From Candidatus Pacearchaeota archaeon (lineage in GTDB: Archaea > Nanobdellota > Nanobdellia > Pacearchaeales > GW2011-AR1): a stretch of DNA of 32,345 nucleotides. Shown here piece by piece: positions 14,433 through 21,844 of this stretch. A program made the translations under genes and the position numbers. The notes below the pieces were generated by a model that saw nothing but the letters and a program-made list of their open reading frames with translations, made no database searches and was not told the DNA's origin. The DNA lies in the NCBI GenBank assembly GCA_023136775.1, contig JAGLQO010000002.1, positions 1 through 32,345 of the forward strand, read 5' to 3'. Every line of letters begins with the position of its first letter. The stretch's first letter is position 1.

Positions 14433-15977
14433 ATGGGTGATATTAAAATTAATCTTAATCCGCAGGTTCCAGCGATTCCTAAATTTGAGGATAAGACGAA
14501 AATAGATGTGAGATATATGGTTATTGATCCTTATGTTTCAATTCATATTTATTATGACGATAAGACTGGTGAGGTTATTTATGATGTCGAAGAGCCTATT
14601 TTAACTGAAGAGGAAAAATCTGATTTAGATAGAATAGAACAAGCTATTCGAGAGGTTGTTAATATTAATATGATTGGTGGAGATAATACCGAGGAGGGAT
14701 TGATAGATTACATTGATAAAACGGCTCGGTTAATTATTAGTGAACTTGGGATGAATATAGAAGAAGATGCTTACAAAAATATGTTTTATTATTTGTATCG
14801 TAATTTTATTGGGCTTAACGAGATAGATCCGATGATGCATGATTATTTTATTGAAGATTTGGAGTGTAATGGGATGGGTGAAAATATGTATATAGTTCAT
14901 CGTAATTTTAGAAATATTAAAACTACTGTTAAGTTTAATGATATGGAAAAGTTGTCTAGTTTTGTTGAGAAGCTTGCTCAGAAGACAGGTCGATATATTT
15001 CTTATGCTAATCCAATTTTGGATGGGAGTTTGCCTGATGGGTCAAGGGTTAATGCGACGTATACTCAGGATATTACCAGTAAGGGTCCGACGTTTACAAT
15101 TCGTAAATTTACTAAAACTCCTTGGACTCCAATACAGTTACTTAGTTTTCGTGAGCTTAGCCCTGAGATGTTGGCTTACCTTTGGATAGCTATGCAGTAT
15201 CAATCTAATCTGATGATTGTTGGTGGGACGGCTTCGGGTAAAACGACTTTGCTTAATGCTATTGCTTTTTTTATTCCTCAGGAAAATAGAGTTGTTTCAA
15301 TTGAAGACACTAGAGAGCTTAATTTGCCTAGGGAAAATTGGTTGCCGTCGGTTGTTAGAACTGGAGTTGCTGGAGCTGGAGCAGCTGGAGAGATTGATAT
15401 GTTTAGTTTATTGAAAGCGTCATTTAGGCAGAATCCTGATTATGTGATTGTTGGTGAAGTTAGGGGCAAAGAGGCTTCGGTGTTATTTCAGGGAATGGCT
15501 TCGGGTCATGCTTCAATTTCTACGATGCATGGGGACTCTGCTGAATCCATTGTTCGTCGTTTAGAAACTCCTCCGATTAGTCTTTCTCCTATGTTGGTTA
15601 ATAGTCTTGATATGATGGCAATTATGACTCATGCGATTGTTAATGGGCAAGAGACTAGGAGGCTTAGAGAAATTTCAGAAATTGTTGAAATTAGGCAAGA
15701 TGGAACGACTGTTACTAATACTCCGTTTAAGTGGAATCCGGCTGATGATAAGTTTTATTCTTCTCCGACTGTTAAATTGTTTGAAAAAATTTCTGAGAAA
15801 TATGGGATTACTCCAGAAAATATTCGCAAAGAATTTCAGATTAGGACTAGGTTGCTTTATGCTTTATTCCAAGGGAAAGTTTTTGGGTATGACGATTTAC
15901 AGAGAATTATTAATGATTATGCGAAAAAACCTGCTGAAGTTTTGGCAAAGTATCTTCCTGCAAATGCTCCTCAATGA
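14433..15977 (+). CDS. Type II/IV secretion-system ATPase (ArlI/PilT/TadA-like)
   Basis: This 514-aa hexameric secretion ATPase powers assembly of pilus or archaellum filaments at the cytoplasmic face of the membrane. The Walker A is GGTASGKTT (about residues 264-272), the Asp box holds SIEDTRELNLP, the Walker B is DYVIVGEVRG (about 336-345) and the His box is ASGHASISTMHGDS. The N-terminal ~200 residues match the archaeal GspE/ArlI-type domain. The TATA box AGTTTTATATAACC is 25 bp before the ATG, so it is leaderless. It is the only such ATPase in the window and presumably serves all the pilin-like proteins and the two T2SSF proteins here. Confidence 0.94.
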   Translation: MGDIKINLNPQVPAIPKFEDKTKIDVRYMVIDPYVSIHIYYDDKTGEVIYDVEEPILTEEEKSDLDRIEQAIREVVNINMIGGDNTEEGLIDYIDKTARLIISELGMNIEEDAYKNMFYYLYRNFIGLNEIDPMMHDYFIEDLECNGMGENMYIVHRNFRNIKTTVKFNDMEKLSSFVEKLAQKTGRYISYANPILDGSLPDGSRVNATYTQDITSKGPTFTIRKFTKTPWTPIQLLSFRELSPEMLAYLWIAMQYQSNLMIVGGTASGKTTLLNAIAFFIPQENRVVSIEDTRELNLPRENWLPSVVRTGVAGAGAAGEIDMFSLLKASFRQNPDYVIVGEVRGKEASVLFQGMASGHASISTMHGDSAESIVRRLETPPISLSPMLVNSLDMMAIMTHAIVNGQETRRLREISEIVEIRQDGTTVTNTPFKWNPADDKFYSSPTVKLFEKISEKYGITPENIRKEFQIRTRLLYALFQGKVFGYDDLQRIINDYAKKPAEVLAKYLPANAPQ

Positions 15978-15983
15978 ACCTAC

Positions 15984-16027
15984 GGGGCCACCCTCTAAAT
16001 AAGGAAGCTGTTGCTTCCATTTTAATC
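15984..16027 (+). repeat. 44-bp direct repeat, copy 1
   Basis: It starts GGGGCCACCCTCTAA, contains the hairpin GGAAGC-TGTT-GCTTCC and ends CATTTTAATC. Copy 2 at 16076-16119 differs at one base. The hairpin with T-rich tail could terminate transcription after the ATPase gene, which stops at 15977. Confidence 0.85.
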
Positions 16028-16075
16028 TAACTCGCAAAGGAGGCACCTATGCAGACCCCAACTTACTTGACTTCT

Positions 16076-16119
16076 GGGGCCACCCTCTAAGTAAGGAAGC
16101 TGTTGCTTCCATTTTAATC
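16076..16119 (+). repeat. 44-bp direct repeat, copy 2
   Basis: 43 of 44 bases match copy 1. The 48-nt spacer includes GGCACCT..GCAGACCCC and ends in a TTCTGGGG that runs into the repeat, resembling the hairpin inserted in element A copy 1 (about 10377-10415). Confidence 0.85.
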
Positions 16120-16166
16120 GGGTTACATTAATAAAGAATGATTGTGTTTTAAATTTGAGGTGTTAT

Positions 16167-16334
16167 ATGGATATTGAATTTACTGGTCAGTTAATTGATT
16201 CTATGAGTGAGGCTGTTTTGAAGTTAGAGAAGGCTCAGAAAAAGAAAAAGAAGGATGATACTGTTAAGTTAAAAACTTTTATTTTTGATTTGCACAGGCA
16301 AGTTAATGATTCTCTTGGAGGTCAGAATGTTTGA
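16167..16334 (+). CDS. 55-aa basic protein coupled to T2SSF gene
   Basis: This small ORF starts MDIEFTGQLIDSMSEAVL, has a lysine cluster (QKKKKKDD) and ends SLGGQNV. GAGGTG sits 4 nt before the ATG. Its last codons include GGAGGT, the Shine-Dalgarno of the next gene, whose ATG (16327) overlaps it by 8 bp. This arrangement strongly suggests a real, translationally coupled gene. The sequence is predicted helical, perhaps coiled-coil. It may be a small accessory factor of the secretion platform; the role is unknown. Confidence 0.72.
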   Translation: MDIEFTGQLIDSMSEAVLKLEKAQKKKKKDDTVKLKTFIFDLHRQVNDSLGGQNV

Positions 16335-17610
16335 GGAATTAAAGAAGAATTTATTATTAGAGAAAAAAATTGTTGCAGATATTTCTTCTGTTCAGTTTGG
16401 TCTTCAGTCGGATTCTGGGAACAGAAATCTTTATCTTTCAAGTATTGATGCATTAAAGAGACAGTTAATTTTACTTAATGATACAATTCCAGAGTTACTT
16501 AAAATGCCCAATTCTGAAGATGAAAAGAAAAAATTAGAATCTGAAAAGAAAAAAGTAGAACCTGAAAAGAAGAAAGAGATAGGAGGTGTTGAAAGTGTTA
16601 GTTATTCTCAGGGTGTTAATTCTAAAGGAAAAACTTTTGTAACAATTAATAAAAAAGATAAAAAAGAATTTATGGAAAAATTGAAATTTAGCGAGGGGGC
16701 TTTGACAAAAATTAAGGAGATTAAAAAGAAGTCTTCTGGGGAGGTTTTAGTTAAACCTAGTGCTTATGTGATAATTTCTAATAAATTTTTTCGTAAGACT
16801 TCAGACAAACTTTCGCCACAGTTTGTTAGTCTTGGTAAAGATTTAAAGAAGTCTAATTCTAGATATATGCTTACTAGTTATTTGTCAATGGCAATTATGT
16901 CGGTAATGCTTTCGTTTATTTTTGGGATGATTGTTTTTGGAATATTTATGGTAATTGATTTAAGTAATTGGAAATATGTTGCTGCTCCTTTTGGATTGTC
17001 TGGATTAGTTTTGGCTATGTTTTATATGTATCCTTCTGGTGAGGCTAATTCTGTTCAAAAGTTAATTTCTCAAGAGCTTCCGTTTGTGGCTATTCATATG
17101 TCTGCTATTGCTGGGTCTAATATTGAGCCTGTTAAAATTTTTAAAATTATTGCGGGCAGTGAGGAGTATGTTAATGTGGCTAAAGAGATTCGGAAAGTTA
17201 TAGCTCAAATTGAAATTTATGGTTATGATTTGGTTATGGCTTTGAAAAATGTTGCGGGTAGAACTTCTAATAAAGATTTGGCTGAATTATTTTCTGGTCT
17301 TGCAACGAATATTGCAACTGGAGGATCTTTGAAAAATTATTTAGAGGGTAAGGCTGATAGTTTTTTGGTTGACTATCGACTTGAGAGGCAAAAATATAGT
17401 GAGCTTGCTGGTACTTTTATGGATGTTTATATTTCAATTCTTATTGCTGCTCCACTTATTTTGATGATGATGTTTATTGTTATGAATGTTGCTGGTCTTG
17501 GTATGGGGGGCATGGGTATTACTACATTATTAATGCTTAGTATTCTTGGTATAGCTGTAGCTAATGTTGTTTTCTTAATCGTATTAAATGCTAAACAACC
17601 TAAGGTGTAA
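16327..17610 (+). CDS. T2SSF-domain membrane platform protein (TadC/ArlJ-like), 1
   Basis: The start is ATG 16327 (MFEELKKNLLLEK, 427 aa), set by GGAGGT 4 nt upstream; a longer reading from 16285 would ignore this. The N-terminal ~120 residues are helical with a Lys/Glu-rich linker (EKKKLESEKKKVEPEKKK). The membrane part follows: two helices near residues 185-245, a cytoplasmic T2SSF helical domain (LPFVAIHMSAIAGSNIEPVKIF... GGSLKNYLEGKAD) and two C-terminal helices. T2SSF proteins form the inner-membrane platform that contacts the secretion ATPase. The stop codon lies inside an 11-bp hairpin. With the protein at 18168 it forms a two-protein platform, as in Tad-like systems. Confidence 0.88.
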   Translation: MFEELKKNLLLEKKIVADISSVQFGLQSDSGNRNLYLSSIDALKRQLILLNDTIPELLKMPNSEDEKKKLESEKKKVEPEKKKEIGGVESVSYSQGVNSKGKTFVTINKKDKKEFMEKLKFSEGALTKIKEIKKKSSGEVLVKPSAYVIISNKFFRKTSDKLSPQFVSLGKDLKKSNSRYMLTSYLSMAIMSVMLSFIFGMIVFGIFMVIDLSNWKYVAAPFGLSGLVLAMFYMYPSGEANSVQKLISQELPFVAIHMSAIAGSNIEPVKIFKIIAGSEEYVNVAKEIRKVIAQIEIYGYDLVMALKNVAGRTSNKDLAELFSGLATNIATGGSLKNYLEGKADSFLVDYRLERQKYSELAGTFMDVYISILIAAPLILMMMFIVMNVAGLGMGGMGITTLLMLSILGIAVANVVFLIVLNAKQPKV

Positions 17611-17744
17611 GAAGCTTTGCTTCTTACACGGTTGGTGTGATTCTGCGGAATCTACTGGTCTGGGGTGGCGGGTGAGCGGGTTGGTAGATGGGTGAACTTT
17701 GTTCACGATTTTTTTGGGAGCATTGTTGCGTCGTTCATCGACGC
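17605..17744 (+). other. Array of four perfect mini-hairpins
   Basis: Perfect hairpins lie at 17605-17629 (11 bp, TTT loop, holding the upstream stop codon), 17639-17652 (GATTC-TGCG-GAATC), 17692-17706 (GTGAAC-TTT-GTTCAC) and 17728-17744 (GCGTCG-TTCAT-CGACGC). A T-rich tail follows at 17745-17761. The last hairpin looks like a terminator; the others are unexplained. The segment is clearly more GC-rich than neighbouring genes. Confidence 0.7.
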
Positions 17745-17802
17745 CTTTTATTTTTATTTTTTTACTAAGGTTAATAAATAATGATTTCTTTATTGTTTTG
17801 AG

Positions 17803-18171
17803 ATGGTGAGGAATTTTAAGGAGTTGGATGTTTGGGTGGAGTCTGTGAAATTAGTGGAGGAAATTTATGATGTTTCTTCGGGATTTCCGAGGGATGAGAT
17901 ATATGGTTTGACTTCTCAAATCCGAAGAGCTATGGTTAGTGTTGCTTCGAATATTTCCGAGGGATGCGGTAGAAGAACTAGTAAGGATTTTGTTTCTTTT
18001 TTGTATAATTCGGTTGGTAGTGCCAAGGAAGTTGATTGTCAGTTGATAATTGCGAATAGATTGAAATATTTAGAAAAGAAAAAATTTGAGGAATTGGAAA
18101 ATGATGTTAATAAGTTAATTGGAATGTTGATGAGGTTTATTCATTATGTTTCTGAGAGGGATGTAGTATGA
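17803..18171 (+). CDS. Four-helix bundle protein (23S rRNA-intervening-sequence/S23 family)
   Basis: This 122-aa protein starts FKELDVWVESVKLVEEIYDVSSGFP and contains GLTSQIRRAMVSVASNISEGCGRR and FLYNSVGSAKEVDCQLIIA, the hallmark segments of the four-helix bundle proteins named after ORFs in bacterial 23S rRNA intervening sequences and related to Avd of diversity-generating retroelements. The molecular role is not established. Here it has its own TATA box (GTTAATAAATAATG, 26 bp upstream) and overlaps the next T2SSF gene by ATGA, so it splits the two platform genes while leading the second. No rRNA or reverse transcriptase is next to it, so it may have been recruited or inserted. Confidence 0.88.
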   Translation: MVRNFKELDVWVESVKLVEEIYDVSSGFPRDEIYGLTSQIRRAMVSVASNISEGCGRRTSKDFVSFLYNSVGSAKEVDCQLIIANRLKYLEKKKFEELENDVNKLIGMLMRFIHYVSERDVV

Positions 18172-18995
18172 AATTTGAAAAGATGCATGGACTTGGAATT
18201 GGAATTGGGTTAGCGGTAGCTGGTGGTTCTTTTTTTATGTTTCGTGGAAGTCGGTTGCTTTATTTTTTACTTGTAATTGCGGTTATTGTTGGTGCAGTTC
18301 CTTTTATGCTTACTTTGTTGTTTGGTCAAAGTAAGCAGAGAGAAAAGGAAGTTAAGTTTTTGGAATTTGCGAGAGATTTGGTTGAGACGGTTAGGTCGGG
18401 GGCTCCGATTAGTAAAAGTATTATGAATCTTAGTAATAGAAATTATGGTACACTTTCTCCGCATGTTTCTAAATTGGCTAATCAATTATCTATTGGTATA
18501 ACTTTGACTACGGCTTTTGGGACTTTTGCTAGAGACACTAAAAGCAAAGTTATTTCTAGGGCTGTTGGGCTAATTAGCGAGGCTGAGCGGGCTGGTGGTA
18601 AGATTGAAACGGTCTTGGAATCGGTTGCTAATTCGGTTAACCAGATTGAAGAATTAAGGAAAGAGAGAAAGGCTGCGGTTTCTAATTTGATAACTCAGGG
18701 TTATATGATTTTTATTGTGTTTATTATTATTATGTTGGTTTTGGAGTTTAAGATTTTACCTTTGGTTACTGACCTTGGAGCAGGTGAGGGGATTGGTGGA
18801 GCTAATTCTACTCCGGTTGATTCAGATGATTTTTCTATGCCGTTGTTTGTTATGTTGCTTGTTCAATCTTTTTTTGCAGGGCTTGTAATTGGGAAAATAA
18901 GTGAGGGGACTATAAAGAATGGGATTAAGCATTCGTTTATTTTGTTGGCGATTACTTTGTTAATTACCACTGGAGCAAAAGCACTCTTTAAGTAA
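18168..18995 (+). CDS. T2SSF-domain membrane platform protein (TadC/ArlJ-like), 2
   Basis: This 275-aa protein has two N-terminal membrane helices (residues about 8-55), a T2SSF helical domain (FLEFARDLVETVRSGAPISKSIMNLSNRNYG ... LISEAERAGGKIETVLESVA) and C-terminal helices near 178-200, 225-245 and 255-272. It is shorter than the protein at 16327 and lacks its charged N-terminal extension. Its ATG overlaps the four-helix-bundle stop, so the two are coupled. It presumably pairs with the first T2SSF protein as the membrane platform for the ATPase. The stop codon lies at the base of a 13-bp inverted repeat. Confidence 0.88.
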   Translation: MKFEKMHGLGIGIGLAVAGGSFFMFRGSRLLYFLLVIAVIVGAVPFMLTLLFGQSKQREKEVKFLEFARDLVETVRSGAPISKSIMNLSNRNYGTLSPHVSKLANQLSIGITLTTAFGTFARDTKSKVISRAVGLISEAERAGGKIETVLESVANSVNQIEELRKERKAAVSNLITQGYMIFIVFIIIMLVLEFKILPLVTDLGAGEGIGGANSTPVDSDDFSMPLFVMLLVQSFFAGLVIGKISEGTIKNGIKHSFILLAITLLITTGAKALFK

Positions 18996-19096
18996 TTTTG
19001 ATTTTATGCGAAAGCTTCGTCGTTGCGAGAACACTCGCGTACGTCTGTACGCCATGCAACCTCGCGCCTAGAATCTTCCTGCCTAAAATCAAAATT
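18994..19096. repeat. Inverted-repeat element with nested hairpins
   Basis: AATTTTGATTTTA (18994-19006) pairs perfectly with TAAAATCAAAATT (19084-19096). Inside, GTTGC/GCAAC encloses GCGAG-AACA-CTCGC or, alternatively, GCGTAC-GTCT-GTACGC. The interior is GC-rich against an AT-rich background. Confidence 0.7.
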
Positions 19097-19340
19097 GCTC
19101 GAGGGTTTTGCCTGAGTAATTTATTGGATTTTTTTATTGCTAATTATTACGAACCGCTTACCGTACATGCCGCAGACGGTTCGATATATTGAGGGAATTT
19201 GTTTCAAATTACCGACTTGTGCAATTTTCTTCCATGAGAAACCGTAGTATTTTCGACGCCACGTTTTCTCATGGAGTTGTGAATTGTTGTAGCGATTGAG
19301 TAATAATTAATTATATAAACAATATTTTAGTTTTAATTCT
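19097..19340 (+). other. Gene-free stretch with two further hairpins
   Basis: CGAACCG (19150-19156) pairs with CGGTTCG (19177-19183), and CCATGAGAAA (19232-19241) pairs with the complementary arm ending at 19274. A TATA box (AATTATATAAACA, about 19309-19321) precedes the pilin-like gene at 19341. No ORF is convincing. Confidence 0.55.
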
Positions 19341-20048
19341 ATGAGAAGGGCGATAAATAAAAGAGGATCTGGGCAATTTGAGATGGTTATTTCTTTTGTG
19401 TTTTTTATGGGTTTTGTTTTGTTTCTATTTATATTTTTGAAGCCAGGGGATACTACGACTTTGTCTGGGGCTGTTGTTGCGGGGCTTTATGATTCGTTTG
19501 AAGAAGAAGCGCATACGAATTTTTCTAGTGTATTTTTGAAAGCAAATACAACTGGCGCTTGTTTTAAAATTATTTTACCTGAGAATATTTTTAAGTATTC
19601 TGTTAATGAGGGGGACAGCTACGTTGCTTTACTTGATGGGAATAAGGTGAATTCTGATTTGAAGAGTGATGGTTTAAATATTGAGAGTGGTAGTAAATTT
19701 TTTAGAGTTGCTATTTCTCCTGAGTTTGAAGATGAGGACTTTCCAGCTTGTGCAGATTTGACTGATTTTGAGCTTGGTAGTATTGTTGAGCGTCGAGTTA
19801 TTTCTTATAGGTCACTTGTTAAGATGAGGGATGATTATTATGGTGATTATGAGAAATTGAGAAGTGATTTGAATGTTCCCCCAATTTATGATTTTGCGAT
19901 TATTCCAGAAAGTTTTTCTGATTTGAAGATGATGCCGAAGAGTGGGATTCCTGATGCTGTTGAGGTTATGGCTCGTGATTATGTTTTTGAGGTTATTCAA
20001 GGTGATGGGACTTTTGAAAATGAGAGGATTAATTTTCGTATCTGGTAG
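19341..20048 (+). CDS. Pilin-like membrane protein of the pilus locus
   Basis: This 235-aa protein begins INKRGSGQFEMVISFVFFMGFVLFLFIFLKPG: KRG, a Glu at the fifth position after the probable cleavage area and a long hydrophobic helix, which is the pilin-type N-terminus. The ~195-residue remainder is extracellular, acidic, with few Cys. No family beyond pilin-like is recognised. The TATA box at about 19309-19321 is 26 bp upstream, so it is leaderless. It may be a minor pilin or a tip protein. Confidence 0.72.
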   Translation: MRRAINKRGSGQFEMVISFVFFMGFVLFLFIFLKPGDTTTLSGAVVAGLYDSFEEEAHTNFSSVFLKANTTGACFKIILPENIFKYSVNEGDSYVALLDGNKVNSDLKSDGLNIESGSKFFRVAISPEFEDEDFPACADLTDFELGSIVERRVISYRSLVKMRDDYYGDYEKLRSDLNVPPIYDFAIIPESFSDLKMMPKSGIPDAVEVMARDYVFEVIQGDGTFENERINFRIW

Positions 20049-20079
20049 GGCTCTTTTTAGAAAAAAGACACCTGTGAGA

Positions 20080-20212
20080 AAAACTTAGTTAGGTTTAATT
20101 AAATTTCAATTTGTTATTAGCGAATTGAAATTTAATTAAACTATATAGGGCGAAAAAATATTTCTTTACGGTGCTGTCCAGAGGACAACCTGCACCTAAA
20201 ATATTTTTTCGC
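20080..20212 (+). repeat. Structured element A, copy 2
   Basis: It has the same order of motifs as 10306-10484. The outer stem is perfect: 20150-20163 (GCGAAAAAATATTT) with 20199-20212. The cap is GGTGC (20170-20174)-TGTCC-AGA-GGACA-ACCT-GCACC (20196). The 5' AT hairpin differs in sequence from copy 1 but still pairs (ATTAAATTTCAATT with AATTGAAATTTAAT). Both copies sit between genes of the accessory region. Confidence 0.72.
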
Positions 20213-20294
20213 GGGGGCATTGTTCCGCTCTTTGGTCGCGGTTTTGGATTTTGTTTATCTAAACATATTAAAAGGTATTTGGCTATTGAATTTT

Positions 20295-20753
20295 ATGTAT
20301 AATAAAAGAGGGTGGATGAGAATTTTGGAGGCTACTATTGCTGTGTTGATTGTTAGTGGGGTTTTGATGGTTGTGTATTCTAGGCAAGTTGATAGGGGAA
20401 TTGATTCTGCGGATTATTTTAGTAGTTTGCAGAGGCAAATTTTGAAAGATATTTCTATTCGGAGTGATTTGAGGATTAATGTTTTGAATGCTGATGATGA
20501 AGACGCTGATGATAATGATTTTAAAATATTAAATGAGTTTGTGGGAGATATGATTCCTGATTTTGTTGGGTTTTCGATTAGTATATGTGAGGTTGGGAGT
20601 GCTACGGATCATTGTGCTATGAATGGGGATGATTTTAGAGATACGCTTGATAAGGATATTTTTGTTGAGGATATTGTTATTTCTGCTGATTTGGGGGTGG
20701 GGGATGCCGTGCATAATCCTAGACAGTTTAGACTTTTTATGTGGGAGAAATAG
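20295..20753 (+). CDS. Pilin-like membrane protein of the pilus locus
   Basis: I chose ATG 20295 (152 aa, MYNKRGWMRILEATIAVLIVSGVLMVVYSR), because the TATA-like CATATTAAAAGG (about 20263-20274) lies 26 bp upstream; the frame is open back to 20220. The N-terminus is the KRG plus Glu plus hydrophobic helix type. The rest is acidic, with a DDEDADDNDF stretch and two Cys (SICEVGSATDHC). It is a probable minor pilin of the same system, exact role unknown. Confidence 0.72.
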   Translation: MYNKRGWMRILEATIAVLIVSGVLMVVYSRQVDRGIDSADYFSSLQRQILKDISIRSDLRINVLNADDEDADDNDFKILNEFVGDMIPDFVGFSISICEVGSATDHCAMNGDDFRDTLDKDIFVEDIVISADLGVGDAVHNPRQFRLFMWEK

Positions 20754-20765
20754 GGTTAATTTTTA

Positions 20766-21153
20766 TAGTATCTGGAAATTAGTTCGCATTTATTATCATA
20801 GGTTACTTTTTGAAAATTACATATTCAATATAAAAGACAGGAAGACAAATTGCTCACGGATTACACGGACGTCTTCGACGTTCACGGATTCAAGGCAGGA
20901 AGACAAATTGCTCGCGGCACCCTCACAGATATATAGATAAAAAGTTGGGGCATACTAATTTATAGGATTTGGTGGATTCAAGACACTAGCTTGTATATTA
21001 TTTTTGTCTATTAAGTCTTGTCTTGAATCCGTGAATGGGTAAGCCCATCCGTGTAAGTCCTGAGAGCCATTTTGTTTTGAGAATATTTGTTAATTTTTAT
21101 TTATGAGTAAAAAGTATGTGAACTAATATTAGGATATTTTATTAGATTTGATT
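20766..21153. mobile_element. MITE-like cassette, unit 1
   Basis: The left flank (TAGTATCT..., TTCGCATTTATTAT, 20766-20805) and the right flank (AACTAATATTAGGATATTTT, within 21104-21153) both recur in unit 2. ATTAGTTCGCAT (20778-20789) and ATGTGAACTAAT (21116-21127) form inverted termini with one mismatch. No transposase is encoded. The core is the large hairpin at 20838-21075. Confidence 0.55.
20838..21075. repeat. Giant hairpin core of unit 1
   Basis: TTCACGGATTCAA (20881-20893) pairs perfectly with TTGAATCCGTGAA on the 3' side (about 21023-21035), and GGATTACACGGA (about 20858-20869) pairs with TCCGTGTAAGTCC (21048-21060) with one bulge. Each arm carries a side hairpin: ACGTC-TTC-GACGT and ATGGG-TAAG-CCCAT. 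CAGGAAGACAAATTGCTC is directly repeated at about 20838 and 20895. Confidence 0.7.
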
Positions 21154-21227
21154 ACTGTAGTATCTCGTTATTATTTCGCATTTATTATTATGAATTATAT
21201 ATAATATGGAAGCAAAAATACAATTTT

Positions 21228-21406
21228 AGCCACTAACTCATTTCATTCGTACACAAATGACTTCGTCATGCACAAACCTGCGGTGCCTGGCTGGGATTGA
21301 TATTGATGTTAAAAGCACCGCCGAGTTTGTGTATGAGCTTCAGCGAATTTGTCCCCAATTAGGGACGGCTCTACTGACCCCTGTACGCCAGCAGGTGTTT
21401 GTGGCT
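21228..21406. repeat. Giant hairpin F, copy 1 (with 30-nt insertion)
   Basis: It runs from AGCCACTAACTC to GTGGCT. It matches copy 2 but carries a 30-nt GC-rich insertion starting CCCCAATTAGGGA (about 21353-21382) in the 3' arm, and a different central loop. Side hairpin ATGAC-TTC-GTCAT is conserved. Confidence 0.75.
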
Positions 21407-21443
21407 ATTTTTGTTTTTAATCTGATATAAGTAGAATTTTTTT

Positions 21444-21602
21444 AGCCACTAACTCGCTTTGCTCGTACACGAATGACTTCGTCATGCACAAACCTGCGGT
21501 GCCTGGATTTTTTGATGGTTTGTTAATTTAATGATATTGAGGCACCGCAGGTTTGTGTATGAGCTTCAGCGAATTTGTGTACGCCAGCAGGTGTTTGTGG
21601 CC
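21444..21602. repeat. Giant hairpin F, copy 2
   Basis: CACAAACCTGCGGTGCC (21487-21503) pairs perfectly over 17 bp with 21541-21557. The stem continues outward through GTAC/GTAC and GCCAC/GTGGC pairing, interrupted by symmetric side hairpins. Confidence 0.78.
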
Positions 21603-21844
21603 AAAATTGGATTGGAATTCTAATTGCATTTTGATTCATAGGTAAAAACTATGCGAACTAATATTAGGATATTTTAGTTAGATTTAATTATACAAATATT
21701 TATTAATTTCAATGATTAATATTGATTATAGCGACGGTAAATGCTATGCTATGCGAAATTAATTTTTGTTGGTTGTTTATGTGTCGTACCTATGCAGTAA
21801 CAACAAATAGAAAGGTTTATATAGTACCTTATCTATGATATATT

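Larger units (their letters stand above)
21168..21690. mobile_element. MITE-like cassette, unit 2
   Basis: Flanks as in unit 1; ATTATTTCGCAT (21170-21181) and ATGCGAACTAAT (21651-21662) are inverted termini with one mismatch. The core differs from unit 1 and holds two tandem copies of another giant hairpin. Confidence 0.55.

Noticed and set aside
17803-18171. Diversity-generating retroelement Avd protein
   Set aside because: The fold family is similar, but no reverse transcriptase, template repeat or variable repeat is visible nearby.
18998-19192. 64-aa plus-strand ORF after the second T2SSF gene
   Set aside because: Covers the inverted repeat and hairpins at 18994-19183; no promoter, Shine-Dalgarno or family; better explained as structured noncoding DNA.
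20623-20940. 105-aa plus-strand ORF
   Set aside because: Overlaps the pilin-like gene in another frame and runs into the giant hairpin; no supporting start signals.
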